Source of the DNA: Sulfuritalea sp.
GTDB taxonomy: Bacteria > Pseudomonadota > Gammaproteobacteria > Burkholderiales > Rhodocyclaceae
DNA length: 63,570 bases
Reading direction: 5' to 3'
Assembly: GCA_023700805.1 (NCBI GenBank)
Contig: JAMPYF010000028.1
Span: 1-63,570 of the forward strand
Made by a program: the position numbers and the translations under genes. The notes below the pieces were generated by a model that was not told where the DNA came from, ran no database searches, and worked only from the letters and a program-made list of their open reading frames with translations. Positions 1-8,122 of the stretch are shown here, piece after piece (the stretch's first letter is position 1; every line of letters begins with the position of its first letter).

Positions 1-1
1 G

Positions 2-151
2 CGCTACAAGTTCATGCCGATCCTGTTCCTCACCACCGAGTCGCAGCAGTCGAAGCGACTCGAAGCGAAGGCCGCCGGCGCCTCGGGCTGGCTGGTCAAG
101 CCGGCCACCGCCGACGAACTGCTCGGCACCATCAAGCTGGTGATCCGCTAG
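2..151 (+). CDS. CheY-like response regulator receiver domain, C-terminal part (5' end outside window)
   Basis: The frame is open from the window edge to a TAG at 149-151 and gives 49 residues. They match the last third of a receiver domain: a hydrophobic beta strand ending ILFLTTES (the switch Thr), then AAGASGWLVKPAT, which holds the invariant Lys-Pro of the fifth strand, and a final amphipathic helix. The GASGWLVKPA pattern is typical of stand-alone chemotaxis CheY proteins. The location just upstream of fliA and motCD supports a chemotaxis role, signalling to the flagellar switch. The phospho-acceptor Asp lies outside the window, so activity cannot be judged. Confidence 0.85.
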   Translation, partial: RYKFMPILFLTTESQQSKRLEAKAAGASGWLVKPATADELLGTIKLVIR

Positions 152-171
152 CCGGTTCAAACCAGGGGATC

Positions 172-936
172 ATGTATACCGCCCAGGGCGTAATCGCCAA
201 ACAACAGCCGGTTGCCGAGTACGCGCCGCTGGTCAAGCGCATCGCCTACCTGCTGATGGCCAGGCTTCCGGCCAGCGTCGATGTCGATGACCTGATCCAG
301 AACGGCATGATCGGCTTGCTCGATGCCATCGAGCGCTATGACGATGGCCTTGGTGCCCAGTTCGAGACCTATGCCGTGCAGCGGATCCGCGGCTCGATGC
401 TCGACGGCCTGCGCGACAACGACTGGGTGCCGCGCAGCGTGCGCCGCGAAATGCGGCGGGTCGAGGCGACGATCCAGGCCCTGGAACACGAATTTGGTCG
501 GCCTCCGGCGGAATCGGAACTGGCCGCAGCCCTTGGAATTTCACTGGCCGACTACCAGAAGCTGCTGCTCGATGCGCGCGGCCATCAGCTCGTCTATATA
601 GAGGACATCAGCGAGGAAGGGGGCGAGGACTATCTCGCCCGGCATGAATCCGGGCCCACCTCCGATCCGCTCGCGCTGCTGGAACAAGAGGGCACGCGGA
701 CGGCGCTGGTTGCCGCGATCAAGGCCTTGCCGGAACGGGAAAAACTGCTGATGGCCCTGTATTACGAGCAGGACCTGAATTTGCGCGAGATCGGCGAAGT
801 GATGGGCGTGACCGAGTCGCGCGTTTGCCAATTGCACAGCCAGGCGGTTGCGCGCTTGCGCGCCAGCCTTGACGTCGAGCGCAAGCCGACGTCGGCGGCG
901 CGGCGCAAGCGCGCTTCGGCAGGCAGCGGGGGCTGA
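172..936 (+). CDS. fliA: RNA polymerase sigma-28 factor FliA
   Basis: This 254-residue protein is the flagellar sigma factor for late genes such as flagellin, chemotaxis and stator genes. Region 2 is visible around residues 38-85 (DVDDLIQNGMIGLLDAIERY, then FETYAVQRIRGSMLDGLR). Region 3 follows (DNDWVPRSVRR). Region 4 contains the helix-turn-helix NLREIGEVMGVTESRVCQLH near the C-terminus. A Lys/Arg/Ala-rich tail of about 25 residues follows region 4. The gene lies 20 bp after the CheY-like gene and 7 bp before motC. Its anti-sigma factor FlgM is encoded about 2 kb away. Sigma-28-like sites that FliA could read precede flgM and flgK in this window. Confidence 0.97.
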   Translation: MYTAQGVIAKQQPVAEYAPLVKRIAYLLMARLPASVDVDDLIQNGMIGLLDAIERYDDGLGAQFETYAVQRIRGSMLDGLRDNDWVPRSVRREMRRVEATIQALEHEFGRPPAESELAAALGISLADYQKLLLDARGHQLVYIEDISEEGGEDYLARHESGPTSDPLALLEQEGTRTALVAAIKALPEREKLLMALYYEQDLNLREIGEVMGVTESRVCQLHSQAVARLRASLDVERKPTSAARRKRASAGSGG

Positions 937-943
937 GCGCGCG

Positions 944-1684
944 ATGGACATGATCAGCATCGCCGGTCTGCTGCTGGGCCTGGCTGCCATTGTCGGCGGG
1001 CAGATACTGGAAGGCGGGCATCTGGACTCCCTGGTGCAGCCTGCGGCCTTCCTGATCGTCGTCGGCGGTACGCTGGGGGCGGTGATGCTGCAGAGTCCGC
1101 TGCGGGTTTTTCGGGACGGCATAAAAATGGTGTCCTGGGTGTTTTTTCCTCCGGGCACGGATCCGCAGAAGGTGATCGCCGAGGTTTGCCACTGGAGCCA
1201 GATCGCGCGCAAGGAAGGCCTGCTGGCATTGGAGGGGCAGATCGTCACGCTGGACGACCCGTTTGCCGCCAAGGGCCTGCAACTGCTGGTCGACGGCGCC
1301 GAACCCGAGCGCCTGCGGGAAGTGCTGGAGGTGGACATCAGCGCCCGGGAAAGCAGCCTGAAGGCGGCGGCCAGGGTATGGGAATCTGCCGGCGGCTACT
1401 CGCCGACCATAGGCATCATCGGCGCCGTCATGGGGCTGATCCATGTCATGGAGAATTTGTCGGACCCGTCCAAGCTCGGTAGCGGCATCGCCGTCGCCTT
1501 CGTCGCGACCATCTACGGCGTCGGCGCGGCGAACCTGATTTTCCTCCCGATTGCCAAGAAACTCATGGCCAATATCGCGCGCGACATCACCATCCGCGAA
1601 TTGCTGGTCGATGGACTGGTCGGGATTGCCAACGGCGATAATCCGCGCCTTCTGGAGAGCCGGCTGCAGGGCTACTTCGTCTGA
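944..1684 (+). CDS. motC: Flagellar motor stator protein MotC (MotA/PomA family)
   Basis: The 246-residue inner-membrane protein forms the proton or ion channel of the flagellar stator with its partner MotD. It has an N-terminal pair of membrane helices (ISIAGLLLGLAAIVGG, then PAAFLIVVGGTLGAVML), a long cytoplasmic loop and two C-terminal helices (SPTIGIIGAVMGLIHVM and GIAVAFVATIYGVGAANLIFLPIA). The compact length and the GGTLGAV signature fit the MotC/MotP/PomA group rather than the longer E. coli-type MotA. An upstream in-frame extension exists, but ATG 944 fits the family N-terminus. Its stop codon overlaps the motD start (TGATG), which indicates translational coupling. Confidence 0.93.
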   Translation: MDMISIAGLLLGLAAIVGGQILEGGHLDSLVQPAAFLIVVGGTLGAVMLQSPLRVFRDGIKMVSWVFFPPGTDPQKVIAEVCHWSQIARKEGLLALEGQIVTLDDPFAAKGLQLLVDGAEPERLREVLEVDISARESSLKAAARVWESAGGYSPTIGIIGAVMGLIHVMENLSDPSKLGSGIAVAFVATIYGVGAANLIFLPIAKKLMANIARDITIRELLVDGLVGIANGDNPRLLESRLQGYFV

Positions 1685-2463
1685 TGGCCCAGTTCAGGCG
1701 CCGCCGTCGCCGTCGCGAAACCGACGACCCGGAAAATCACGAGCGCTGGCTGGTGTCCTATGCAGATTTCATCACGCTGCTGTTTGCCTTCTTCGTCGTG
1801 ATGTACGGCATTTCCTCGGTCAACGAGGGAAAGTATCGCGTCATGTCGGACTCCATCGTGGTCGCATTTCGCAGCATCTCGGGCGCCCCGGCCCGGGCCT
1901 TGATGCCGGTCAGCATGCCGGAGTCCGCGCCGGCGGCGATTTCGCTGCGGCGCAATCCGGCTCCGCAGTTGGTGAAGAAGGAGCAGATGCGCAATCTGGC
2001 CGTCAGCCTGAACCAGGCGTTGGCGCCATTGATGGCGCAGGGCAAGGTCCGGGTCACCGAGGGCGCCCTCGGCATCACCGTGGACATCAACGCCAGCGCC
2101 CTGTTTGCGCCAGGGGAGGCGCGGCTCGACCCCGGCGCGGTGCGCGCGCTCGATGCGGTTGGCCGGATGCTGGCAAGCACCGATTTTCCCATCGTGGTCG
2201 AGGGGCATACCGACAATATTCCGATCAGTACGCCGCAGTTTCCCACCAACTGGGAGCTTTCCGCGGCCAGGTCGGCCAGCGTGGTACGGCTGTTCGTCGA
2301 TACCGAGGTCGACCCTCGCCGCTTGACGGCCTCCGGCTATGCGGATCAGCGGCCGGTGGCCGACAATGCGACGCCAGCAGGGCGCCAGGCCAATCGTCGG
2401 GTGGCAATCCGGATCGAGTCGCGCACCCCCGACCATCGCGTCGAAGTGCCGCTGACCCAATAG
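1684..2463 (+). CDS. motD: Flagellar motor stator protein MotD (MotB family, OmpA-like peptidoglycan binding)
   Basis: The 259-residue partner of MotC anchors the stator to peptidoglycan. The N-terminus carries a run of seven arginines (residues 5-11). A single membrane helix follows in SYADFITLLFAFFVVMYG, whose Asp28 is the expected ion-binding residue. After a linker rich in Ala and Pro, the OmpA/MotB domain (about residues 120-245) shows VEGHTDNIPI, NWELSAARSASVVRLF and ANRRVAIRIE. The gene overlaps motC by one base. It converges on flgN with only 10 bp between the stop codons, too little for a separate terminator. Confidence 0.94.
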   Translation: MAQFRRRRRRRETDDPENHERWLVSYADFITLLFAFFVVMYGISSVNEGKYRVMSDSIVVAFRSISGAPARALMPVSMPESAPAAISLRRNPAPQLVKKEQMRNLAVSLNQALAPLMAQGKVRVTEGALGITVDINASALFAPGEARLDPGAVRALDAVGRMLASTDFPIVVEGHTDNIPISTPQFPTNWELSAARSASVVRLFVDTEVDPRRLTASGYADQRPVADNATPAGRQANRRVAIRIESRTPDHRVEVPLTQ

Positions 2464-2473
2464 GCGGCGTGAT

Positions 2474-2938
2474 TCAGGCGCTGCCCAGGGGCCGCCGTCC
2501 GGAAGAGGATCTTTGCTGGCCGTCGGCGCCGTAGGGCGTGGCATCGGCCGCTTCGCCGAGCAAGGTTGCCAGGGCCTGCTGATTCTGCTGTATGCGCGCC
2601 GCGATCAACTTGCCGTTGAGCTCGTTCTCGCGTTTGGCAGCGCCGGCCAGTTCGAGGTAGCGCTGCAGCATGGCCAGCGCGGCTGTCGACCGGGTGCTGG
2701 CGCCGACCCAGGCATCGAGTCCGGCGCGACCTGTGGCAAAGCCGGCGCTGCGCTGTGCTGCCTCGCGTTCGGCGTCAAGGTTCGCCAGGCGAATCGCCAG
2801 CTGCGACTTCTCGTCGGCGATGGCTGGCAACTGGTCGATGTCGCCGGAAACCAGCGCATCCCGTTCCGCGGCCAGCACGGCGACGAACCTCTGCAGTTGG
2901 GCGATAGTCTGTTCCAGCAGGATGTCGATTGCGGCCAA
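2474..2938 (-). CDS. flgN: Flagellar synthesis chaperone FlgN family protein
   Basis: This 154-residue, highly alpha-helical protein fits FlgN, the export chaperone of the hook-filament junction proteins FlgK and FlgL. The sequence is a nearly uninterrupted heptad-like helical array (LLEQTIAQLQRFVAVLAAERDAL, then ADEKSQLAIRLANLDAEREAAQ). A basic, disordered tail (QQRSSSGRRPLG) may carry the client or FliJ contact. Sequence conservation in the family is low, so the call rests on length, helicity and position directly downstream of flgM with a 14-bp gap. The flgM-flgN order is the usual one. Confidence 0.88.
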   Translation of the reverse strand: MAAIDILLEQTIAQLQRFVAVLAAERDALVSGDIDQLPAIADEKSQLAIRLANLDAEREAAQRSAGFATGRAGLDAWVGASTRSTAALAMLQRYLELAGAAKRENELNGKLIAARIQQNQQALATLLGEAADATPYGADGQQRSSSGRRPLGSA

Positions 2939-2952
2939 GGCGTGTCCGCTGC

Positions 2953-3258
2953 CTAATCGGCGCTGCGCTTCTTGCCGAGTTGGTCACGAACGTCTTCGAT
3001 CAGGCGGTCGGCAATCTTTTCGGCATCGATCTGCAGTTGCCCCTGTGCGATGGCATCGCGAATTTCCGCCACGCGCTGGCTGTCGAAGGGCGCTGCCGCC
3101 GACCTGACGAACGCGGTCGATTGCAGCTTGCCGGCTGTCGCGGCATCGCCGGCTACGGCGGTGCCTGGTGCCGCGGTTCTGCCTGGCCCATTGGCAGTGG
3201 TTTGCGTGCGGGCTTTTGGCAGGCTGGCGGGTGAAGGTATCGTGGAGTTGATCTTCAT
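2953..3258 (-). CDS. flgM: Negative regulator of flagellin synthesis, anti-sigma-28 factor FlgM
   Basis: At 101 residues this is the usual FlgM size. It binds FliA until the hook is complete and is then exported through the flagellar channel. The start MKINSTIPSP at 3258 is typical of the family; the open frame extends upstream, but that part has no family similarity. The first half is low-complexity Thr/Ala/Gly sequence, expected for an intrinsically disordered secreted protein. The C-terminal half (FDSQRVAEIRDAIAQGQLQI, then AEKIADRLI) is the conserved sigma-binding helix region. A sigma-28 promoter lies 36 bp upstream, giving the classic autoregulated arrangement. Confidence 0.95.
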   Translation of the reverse strand: MKINSTIPSPASLPKARTQTTANGPGRTAAPGTAVAGDAATAGKLQSTAFVRSAAAPFDSQRVAEIRDAIAQGQLQIDAEKIADRLIEDVRDQLGKKRSAD

Positions 3259-3293
3259 GATGTGCACCGGTACGGGTTCTTGGCTTAGGGGAT

Positions 3294-3320
3294 TTAACGG
3301 CGCCGAAATCCCCAACTTTA
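3294..3320 (-). promoter_or_regulatory. Sigma-28 (FliA) promoter of flgM-flgN
   Basis: Read on the minus strand, TAAAGTTG is followed by exactly 11 bases and then GCCGTTAA. The E. coli FliA consensus is TAAAGTTT, an 11-base spacer and GCCGATAA, so only two positions differ. The -10 element ends 36 bp upstream of the flgM start codon, which fits a short leader. Confidence 0.85.
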
Positions 3321-3499
3321 GGGTTGGATCAGGCTTTGCCGACAATTTACCCGTTGATCGGCGGGATCCGCCAAGCCGACGCAAGGCATGACGGCGGCGA
3401 CCGACCTTGCCGCTGAGAATGGCCGCCAGTGTAGCGCGTCCTTTCTTGTTCGTGGGTGTCGCGTCGCGCCAATCCGCCGCGAGCGGCGCCTGCATCGCC

Positions 3500-4192
3500 T
3501 CACTGGGCGAGGCTGACCCTGCCATCGCTTTGAGCCGTGCCGCTGACGACCTGGCCGGAAGCGGTGCGGACCTGCACCAACTGCCCGGCGGCGGCGCTGT
3601 TCAGCGCGCGGCCTTCGCTGGCGACCTCGAAGCCCGCGCCGGCGGAGACGATGCGGACGTTTTGCCCCTGCCTCACCACCACGGGCGCGCGAAACATTTC
3701 CGCGCGCAACGGGCGGCCGGCCGGCACGGCATTGCCGGAAGCCTGCCCGAGCACGCGCTGCGGATCGGTCAGCACGCCGTTGGGCAACTCCGCCAGATCA
3801 CCCTGGCGGCGTTCGATGTCGGCTTCTTCGACTATCTGGCCGGCGCGCAGGGAACGCGCGCTGAGCAGGTAGTCCACCGTGACATGGATCTGCACGGGCA
3901 CATACAGGCTCCATGTCGCGCCTTCGGTGCAGCGAACATTGACATGGGTTCGCCCCCACGGCCGCGCCCCTGCGTCCATCGCGGCAGCGAGCTTGCGGCA
4001 ATCGGGCGACAGGCGGCCGGCGTTGATGGTGCCGATACTGTAACGAACCGGTCCCGGCAGATCCTTGCCGTGAGCATCGAGAAATTCCGCCACGGCGCGG
4101 CGGATCGGCTCCGTATCGGCTGCCCGTGCAGGGGCGGCGGGCAGCAGCAGGATCGCGGCGAGCGCGGAAAGGAGGGCGGTGGTCGGATGCAT
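3500..4192 (-). CDS. flgA: Flagellar basal body P-ring formation chaperone FlgA
   Basis: The 230-residue protein is the periplasmic chaperone for P-ring (FlgI) assembly. It has a Sec signal peptide (about residues 1-24, LLSALAAILLLPAAPARA, with cleavage after ARA). The mature part contains the conserved C-terminal SAF-like region: ARSLRAGQIVEEADIERRQGD, then QASGNAVPAGRPLRAEMF, then VRQGQNVRIVSAGAGF and VQVRTASGQVVSGTA. Two cysteines (SPDCRKL and VRCTEG) may form a disulfide. It is divergent from flgB, with a 243-bp shared upstream region, and 241 bp separate it from flgM downstream. Confidence 0.96.
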   Translation of the reverse strand: MHPTTALLSALAAILLLPAAPARAADTEPIRRAVAEFLDAHGKDLPGPVRYSIGTINAGRLSPDCRKLAAAMDAGARPWGRTHVNVRCTEGATWSLYVPVQIHVTVDYLLSARSLRAGQIVEEADIERRQGDLAELPNGVLTDPQRVLGQASGNAVPAGRPLRAEMFRAPVVVRQGQNVRIVSAGAGFEVASEGRALNSAAAGQLVQVRTASGQVVSGTAQSDGRVSLAQ

Positions 4193-4374
4193 GGTCGAAG
4201 ATTACCGCAGGAAGCCGTGCTTACGTGTGCGGCCGGCAACATTCACGGCAATCGGATTTTCGGCCGGCAACTTTTGCCGTGTTGCCGCGACGCTTTTGCC
4301 TGCATTCCCGCGGCTCCGGCGCCAAAAGACGCGAAAGCCACCGAAACAGGCACGGCAGAGGCGATTCCGGGACA

Positions 4375-4390
4375 TGGCATGGATGATGCG
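4375..4390 (+). promoter_or_regulatory. Candidate sigma-54 promoter upstream of flgB
   Basis: TGGCATGGATGATGCG carries GG and GC dinucleotides 12 bases apart, the obligatory sigma-54 spacing (-24/-12). The -24 half is good, but the -12 half lacks the usual TTGCA form. It ends 45 bp before the flgB start codon. The call is supported by two better sites of the same type upstream of other flagellar genes in the window (8051 and 22913). Confidence 0.5.
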
Positions 4391-4435
4391 TAGACCACGT
4401 CACCTAGTCCATTAGACACGCCGACAACCTCCATC

Positions 4436-4840
4436 ATGTTCGATCGACTCGACGACCAACTCAGGATTCACCGCGCGGCACTCGGCGCGCTGACCTATCG
4501 CCAGGAACTGCTCGCATCGAATATCGCCAATGCGGATACGCCGCATTTCAAGGCGCGCGATATCGATTTCAAGGGTGCGCTGGAGTCGGCGCTGACAGGA
4601 CGGCGTACCGGTAATCCGGGCCTGGCAAGCACCTCGTCGCGGCACCTGCTGCAGGGTGCCGCGCCTTCCTTCGCCGCGGCGGCAAGATTTCGCACCGAGT
4701 TCCAGCCCAGCATCGACGGCAATACAGTAAACATGGACATCGAGCGCAGCGCCTTCGCCGAGAACGCCCTGCGCCTCGAAGCGGCGCTGACCTTCATTCG
4801 CGGCGAGTTCAAAGACCTGCAACTGGTCCTGAGCCAGTAA
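4436..4840 (+). CDS. flgB: Flagellar proximal rod protein FlgB
   Basis: The 134-residue rod protein starts the long flgB-to-flgL operon. It shows the family signature near the N-terminus ([24 protein letters not shown]) with the NIANADTP motif. The C-terminal helix ends [21 protein letters not shown]. Rod proteins are exported by the flagellar type III apparatus and polymerise through these terminal helices. The flgC start follows 4 bp after the stop. A candidate sigma-54 promoter lies directly upstream. Confidence 0.97.
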   Translation: MFDRLDDQLRIHRAALGALTYRQELLASNIANADTPHFKARDIDFKGALESALTGRRTGNPGLASTSSRHLLQGAAPSFAAAARFRTEFQPSIDGNTVNMDIERSAFAENALRLEAALTFIRGEFKDLQLVLSQ

Positions 4841-4844
4841 CGCC

Positions 4845-5246
4845 ATGAGCCTGCTCAACATATTCTCCATCGCCGGTTCGGCGCTTACCGCCCAGTCGGC
4901 GCGCCTCAACACGATTGCCAGCAATCTGGCCAATGCCGACAGCGTGGCCGGCGCCGACGGCCGTCCCTATCGCGCCAGGCAGGTGGAGTTCAAGGCGACC
5001 GCGGTCGAAGGCGGCGCTACCGGCGTGCGGGTTACGCGCGTGGTCGAAAGCCAGGCGCCGCTGCGGATGAGCTACGACCCGTCGAGTCCGGCGGCGAACG
5101 AACAGGGCTATGTGGCGATGCCCAACGTGAATGTGGTGGACGAGATGGTCAACATGATCTCGGCCTCGCGTTCCTACCAGAACAATGCCGAAGTAATGAA
5201 CGCCGCGAAGTCGCTGATCCAGAAGACCCTGGCGCTCGGGCAATAA
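4845..5246 (+). CDS. flgC: Flagellar proximal rod protein FlgC
   Basis: At 133 residues it has the normal size for this rod component. The N-terminal motif is [27 protein letters not shown]. The middle carries [20 protein letters not shown], and the C-terminal signature is [25 protein letters not shown]. The gene sits 4 bp after flgB and 23 bp before flgD, in the standard order. Confidence 0.98.
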   Translation: MSLLNIFSIAGSALTAQSARLNTIASNLANADSVAGADGRPYRARQVEFKATAVEGGATGVRVTRVVESQAPLRMSYDPSSPAANEQGYVAMPNVNVVDEMVNMISASRSYQNNAEVMNAAKSLIQKTLALGQ

Positions 5247-5269
5247 CATCTTTGCAAGGAGAGCATGAC

Positions 5270-5953
5270 ATGGCAATCACTTCGGCTTCCACCCTATCCA
5301 GCACTGCCCAGTCTTTGCTGGACGCGGCCAACGGCACCGGCAGCGCCAAGCCGACCAGCGCAACGACCGACGCGCAGAACCGTTTCCTCAGGCTGCTGAC
5401 GACCCAGCTGAAGAACCAGGATCCGCTGAATCCGATGGACAATGCCCAGATGACCTCGCAACTGGCGCAGATCAGCACTGTCGATGGCATCGAGAAGCTC
5501 AATGCGACCCTGCAGAAGCTGCTTTCCAGCTCCGTCGATAGCGAAGCGATGCAGGCGGCGGCACTGGTCGGTCACCAGGTGATGGTGGCCGGCAGTGGTC
5601 TGACTCTCGGCGACGCCGGGGCGGTGGGTGGGCTGGAGCTGAAGTCCGCGGCCGACCAGGTCAGCGTCACCATCAAGGATTCCAATGGAATTGTCATGAG
5701 AACGCTGGATCTTGGCGATCTGGACGCGGGAATGCACAACTTCGCCTGGGATGGCAAGACCGACGGCGGGGCCCAGGCGGTCAATGGCAGTTACGGCATT
5801 TCGATCCTGGCCAAGCGCGGATCGGAAAAGCTTGAAGTCGTCCCGCTCGAACTGGCCGGGGTGACCAGCATCAATCGCAGCAGTCAAGGCGTAACACTGG
5901 ATCTCGGACAACTGGGCCTGGCCAAGCTGTCCGACGTTAAACAAATTTTCTGA
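5270..5953 (+). CDS. flgD: Flagellar hook assembly scaffold protein FlgD
   Basis: The 227-residue protein caps the growing hook and permits FlgE polymerisation. The conserved core FLRLLTTQLKNQDPLNPMDN, followed by TSQLAQISTVDGIEKLN, identifies it. The remainder contains the FlgD tudor-like and FnIII-like region (MHNFAWDGKTDGGAQAVNGSY). The ATG at 5270 is chosen because AAGGAG lies 8 bases upstream; a TTG start 18 bases earlier would overlap that ribosome binding site. It is 13 bp from flgE. Confidence 0.96.
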   Translation: MAITSASTLSSTAQSLLDAANGTGSAKPTSATTDAQNRFLRLLTTQLKNQDPLNPMDNAQMTSQLAQISTVDGIEKLNATLQKLLSSSVDSEAMQAAALVGHQVMVAGSGLTLGDAGAVGGLELKSAADQVSVTIKDSNGIVMRTLDLGDLDAGMHNFAWDGKTDGGAQAVNGSYGISILAKRGSEKLEVVPLELAGVTSINRSSQGVTLDLGQLGLAKLSDVKQIF

Positions 5954-5966
5954 GCGGGAGCGGATC

Positions 5967-7256
5967 ATGGGATTTCAACAAGGTTTGGCCGGACTCAATG
6001 CATCGTCGAAGGCGCTCGATACCATCGGCAACAACATTTCCAATGCCAGCACGGTCGGCTTCAAGACCGGGCAAACGCAGTTCGCCGACGTCTTCGCGGC
6101 ATCGCTTTCCGGTGCCGGTGCGGCGCCGGTGGGCCTCGGCACCAAGGTTGCCGCCGTGGTTCAGCAATTCACCCAGGGCAGCATCGGCGTCACCAACAAT
6201 CCCCTCGATATTGCGATCAACGGCGGCGGCTTCTTCCAGATGGACGACGGCAACGGCGCCACCGTATATACGCGCAACGGACAGTTCCAGCTCGATCAGT
6301 CCGGCTACATCGTCAATGCCAACGGTTTGCAGCTGAAGGGCATCATGGCGACGCGCGGCGTGATCGCCCCGGGATCGCCTTCGGTGCCGCTGCGCCTGTT
6401 CGATCCGTCGCAGAGTTTGGCCGGACCGCCGCAGCAAACCGGTGGCAGCCCCGGCAATCTCGGGTTGCAGGTCAACGTCAATCTCGATGCCCGCGTGGCG
6501 CCGCCGGCCGATCCGACCTTCGACTACAACAATCCGCGCACTTACAACCAGTCCACGGCGGTCACGATCTACGACAGCCTGGGGAATCCCCACACTTATT
6601 CGATGTATTTCGTCAAGGGCGTCGCCGCCAGCAGTTGGGACGTCTATGCCTCGGTGAGCAATCCGCCGGGTGCCGTGCCGACCGTCACGGACCTGTCCAC
6701 CAGCGGTCCGCTGGGAACCCTGACCTTCGATTCCACCGGGTCGCTGACCTCGGCGCCCTTCACCGCGGTCGTCACCGATGCCGACCTGGGCTACACCGGC
6801 GCCGTGAATTCCCTGTCCTTCCCGGTGGTGTTCGACGGGACTACGCAGTTCGGCTCGGACTTTTCGGTCAATGCAATGATTCAGGACGGCTATGGTTCGG
6901 GAACCCTGGCCGGATTCAACATCGGCAAGGACGGCATCATTCTCGGCCGCTACACCAACGGCCAATCGACCGAAGTCGGCCAGGTCATTCTCGCCTCTTT
7001 CCGCAATCCTCAAGGCATGCAACCGCTCGGCGACAACGTCTGGGCGCAGTCCTCGACCAGCGGTGACCGCATCGTCGGCACTCCGGGATCCACAGGCCAG
7101 TACGGCGTGCTGCAGTCCGCCGCACTCGAAGAGTCGAATGTCGACCTGACCGCCGAGCTGGTGACCATGATCACCATGCAAAGGTCGTATCAGGCCAACG
7201 CGCAGACGATCAAGACGCAGGACAGCATTCTGCAGACCCTGGTCAACCTGCGCTGA
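5967..7256 (+). CDS. flgE: Flagellar hook protein FlgE (first copy)
   Basis: The 429-residue hook protein follows flgD directly, as expected. It starts FQQGLAGLNASSKALDTIGNNISNASTVGFK, shows the central hook domains (NPLDIAINGGGFFQM, YTRNGQFQLDQSGYIVNANG) and ends with the polymerisation helix LVTMITMQRSYQANAQTIKT. The length is typical for hook protein. Its position downstream of flgD and the canonical NNISNASTVGF motif suggest that this is the main hook subunit. A copy of the dispersed 22-bp element begins 2 bp after the stop codon. A second, longer hook-like gene follows flgF. Confidence 0.95.
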   Translation: MGFQQGLAGLNASSKALDTIGNNISNASTVGFKTGQTQFADVFAASLSGAGAAPVGLGTKVAAVVQQFTQGSIGVTNNPLDIAINGGGFFQMDDGNGATVYTRNGQFQLDQSGYIVNANGLQLKGIMATRGVIAPGSPSVPLRLFDPSQSLAGPPQQTGGSPGNLGLQVNVNLDARVAPPADPTFDYNNPRTYNQSTAVTIYDSLGNPHTYSMYFVKGVAASSWDVYASVSNPPGAVPTVTDLSTSGPLGTLTFDSTGSLTSAPFTAVVTDADLGYTGAVNSLSFPVVFDGTTQFGSDFSVNAMIQDGYGSGTLAGFNIGKDGIILGRYTNGQSTEVGQVILASFRNPQGMQPLGDNVWAQSSTSGDRIVGTPGSTGQYGVLQSAALEESNVDLTAELVTMITMQRSYQANAQTIKTQDSILQTLVNLR

Positions 7257-7257
7257 T

Positions 7258-7279
7258 AGTTGGCGCTGACGACACGGCG
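7258..7279 (+). repeat. Dispersed 22-bp element, copy 1 (intergenic, flgE-flgF)
   Basis: AGTTGGCGCTG, variable core ACGAC, then ACGGCG. It is placed just after the flgE stop and 14 bp before the flgF start. It matches the element consensus exactly in both fixed halves. Confidence 0.85.
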
Positions 7280-7293
7280 AGAGGGACGGGACG

Positions 7294-8046
7294 ATGGACA
7301 GGATGATCTACACGGCGATGAGCGGTGCCAGCCAGACCATGAGCCGGCAGGCCGCCGTGGGCCACAACCTGGCCAACGCCAACACCACCGGCTACCGTGC
7401 CGAGGAGCACCGCCTGCGCGCGGTGCCGGTGCTGTCACATGCCCTGCAGAAGGGTTTGCCGACCCGCGCCTTTGCGGTGGACGCCAGCACCCATACCGAC
7501 TTCACCCCGGGTCCGATGGTGCATACCGCGCGACCGCTGGATCTGGCGGTGCAGGGGCCTGGCTGGATCGCGCTGCAGATGCCGGACGGCAGCGAGGCCT
7601 ATACCCGCAACGGCAGCTTCGAACTCAACGTGAATGGCATCGTGCAGACGCGCAGCGGCATTCCGGTGCTGGGCGACGGCGGTCCGATCTCCATTCCGCC
7701 CGACGTGAAGCTCAGCATCGGCGGCGACGGCACGATCTCCGCGCTGCCCGAGTCGGGCGCACAGAACACGGTCAGCGTGATCAGCCGCTTCAAGCTGGTG
7801 AATCCGCCCCAGGCCGACCTGGTGCGTGGCGACGACGGCTATTTTCGCCTGCGCGACGGCGAACCGGCGCCCGCCGACGAGAAGGTGATGGTGCTTGGCG
7901 GGAGCCTGGAGGGCAGCAATGTGAACCCGGCAGAACAGATGGTGAACATGATTTCCCTGGCGCGACAGTTCGAGATGCAGATGAAACTGGTGTCGGCAGC
8001 CGATGCCAATGACCGCGCCGCAACCCAGATTCTGACGACCCGCTGA
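7294..8046 (+). CDS. flgF: Flagellar proximal rod protein FlgF
   Basis: The 250-residue rod protein shows IYTAMSGASQTMSRQAAVGHNLANANTTGYR at the N-terminus. Mid-protein motifs are PLDLAVQGPGWIALQMPDGS and AYTRNGSFELNVNG. The C-terminus is VNMISLARQFEMQMKLV. The start at 7294 is preceded by GGGACGGGACG. It lies between flgE and the second flgE-like gene rather than directly before flgG, which departs from the common order. Confidence 0.97.
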   Translation: MDRMIYTAMSGASQTMSRQAAVGHNLANANTTGYRAEEHRLRAVPVLSHALQKGLPTRAFAVDASTHTDFTPGPMVHTARPLDLAVQGPGWIALQMPDGSEAYTRNGSFELNVNGIVQTRSGIPVLGDGGPISIPPDVKLSIGGDGTISALPESGAQNTVSVISRFKLVNPPQADLVRGDDGYFRLRDGEPAPADEKVMVLGGSLEGSNVNPAEQMVNMISLARQFEMQMKLVSAADANDRAATQILTTR

Positions 8047-8050
8047 TTGC

Positions 8051-8067
8051 GGGCATGGGGCTTGCAT
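8051..8067 (+). promoter_or_regulatory. Sigma-54 promoter upstream of the second flgE-like gene
   Basis: GGGCATGGGGCTTGCAT matches the sigma-54 pattern (GGCAYG, four bases, TTGCAT) with GG and GC 12 bases apart. It lies 55 bp before the start codon at 8123, in the 76-bp gap after flgF. It would allow the second hook-like gene and flgG onward to be transcribed separately from flgBCDEF. Confidence 0.65.
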
Positions 8068-8122
8068 AGTTGCAGGCACAGACGCCCGAGCGTGGTGCGA
8101 GACGAACAGGAAGGAATGAGAC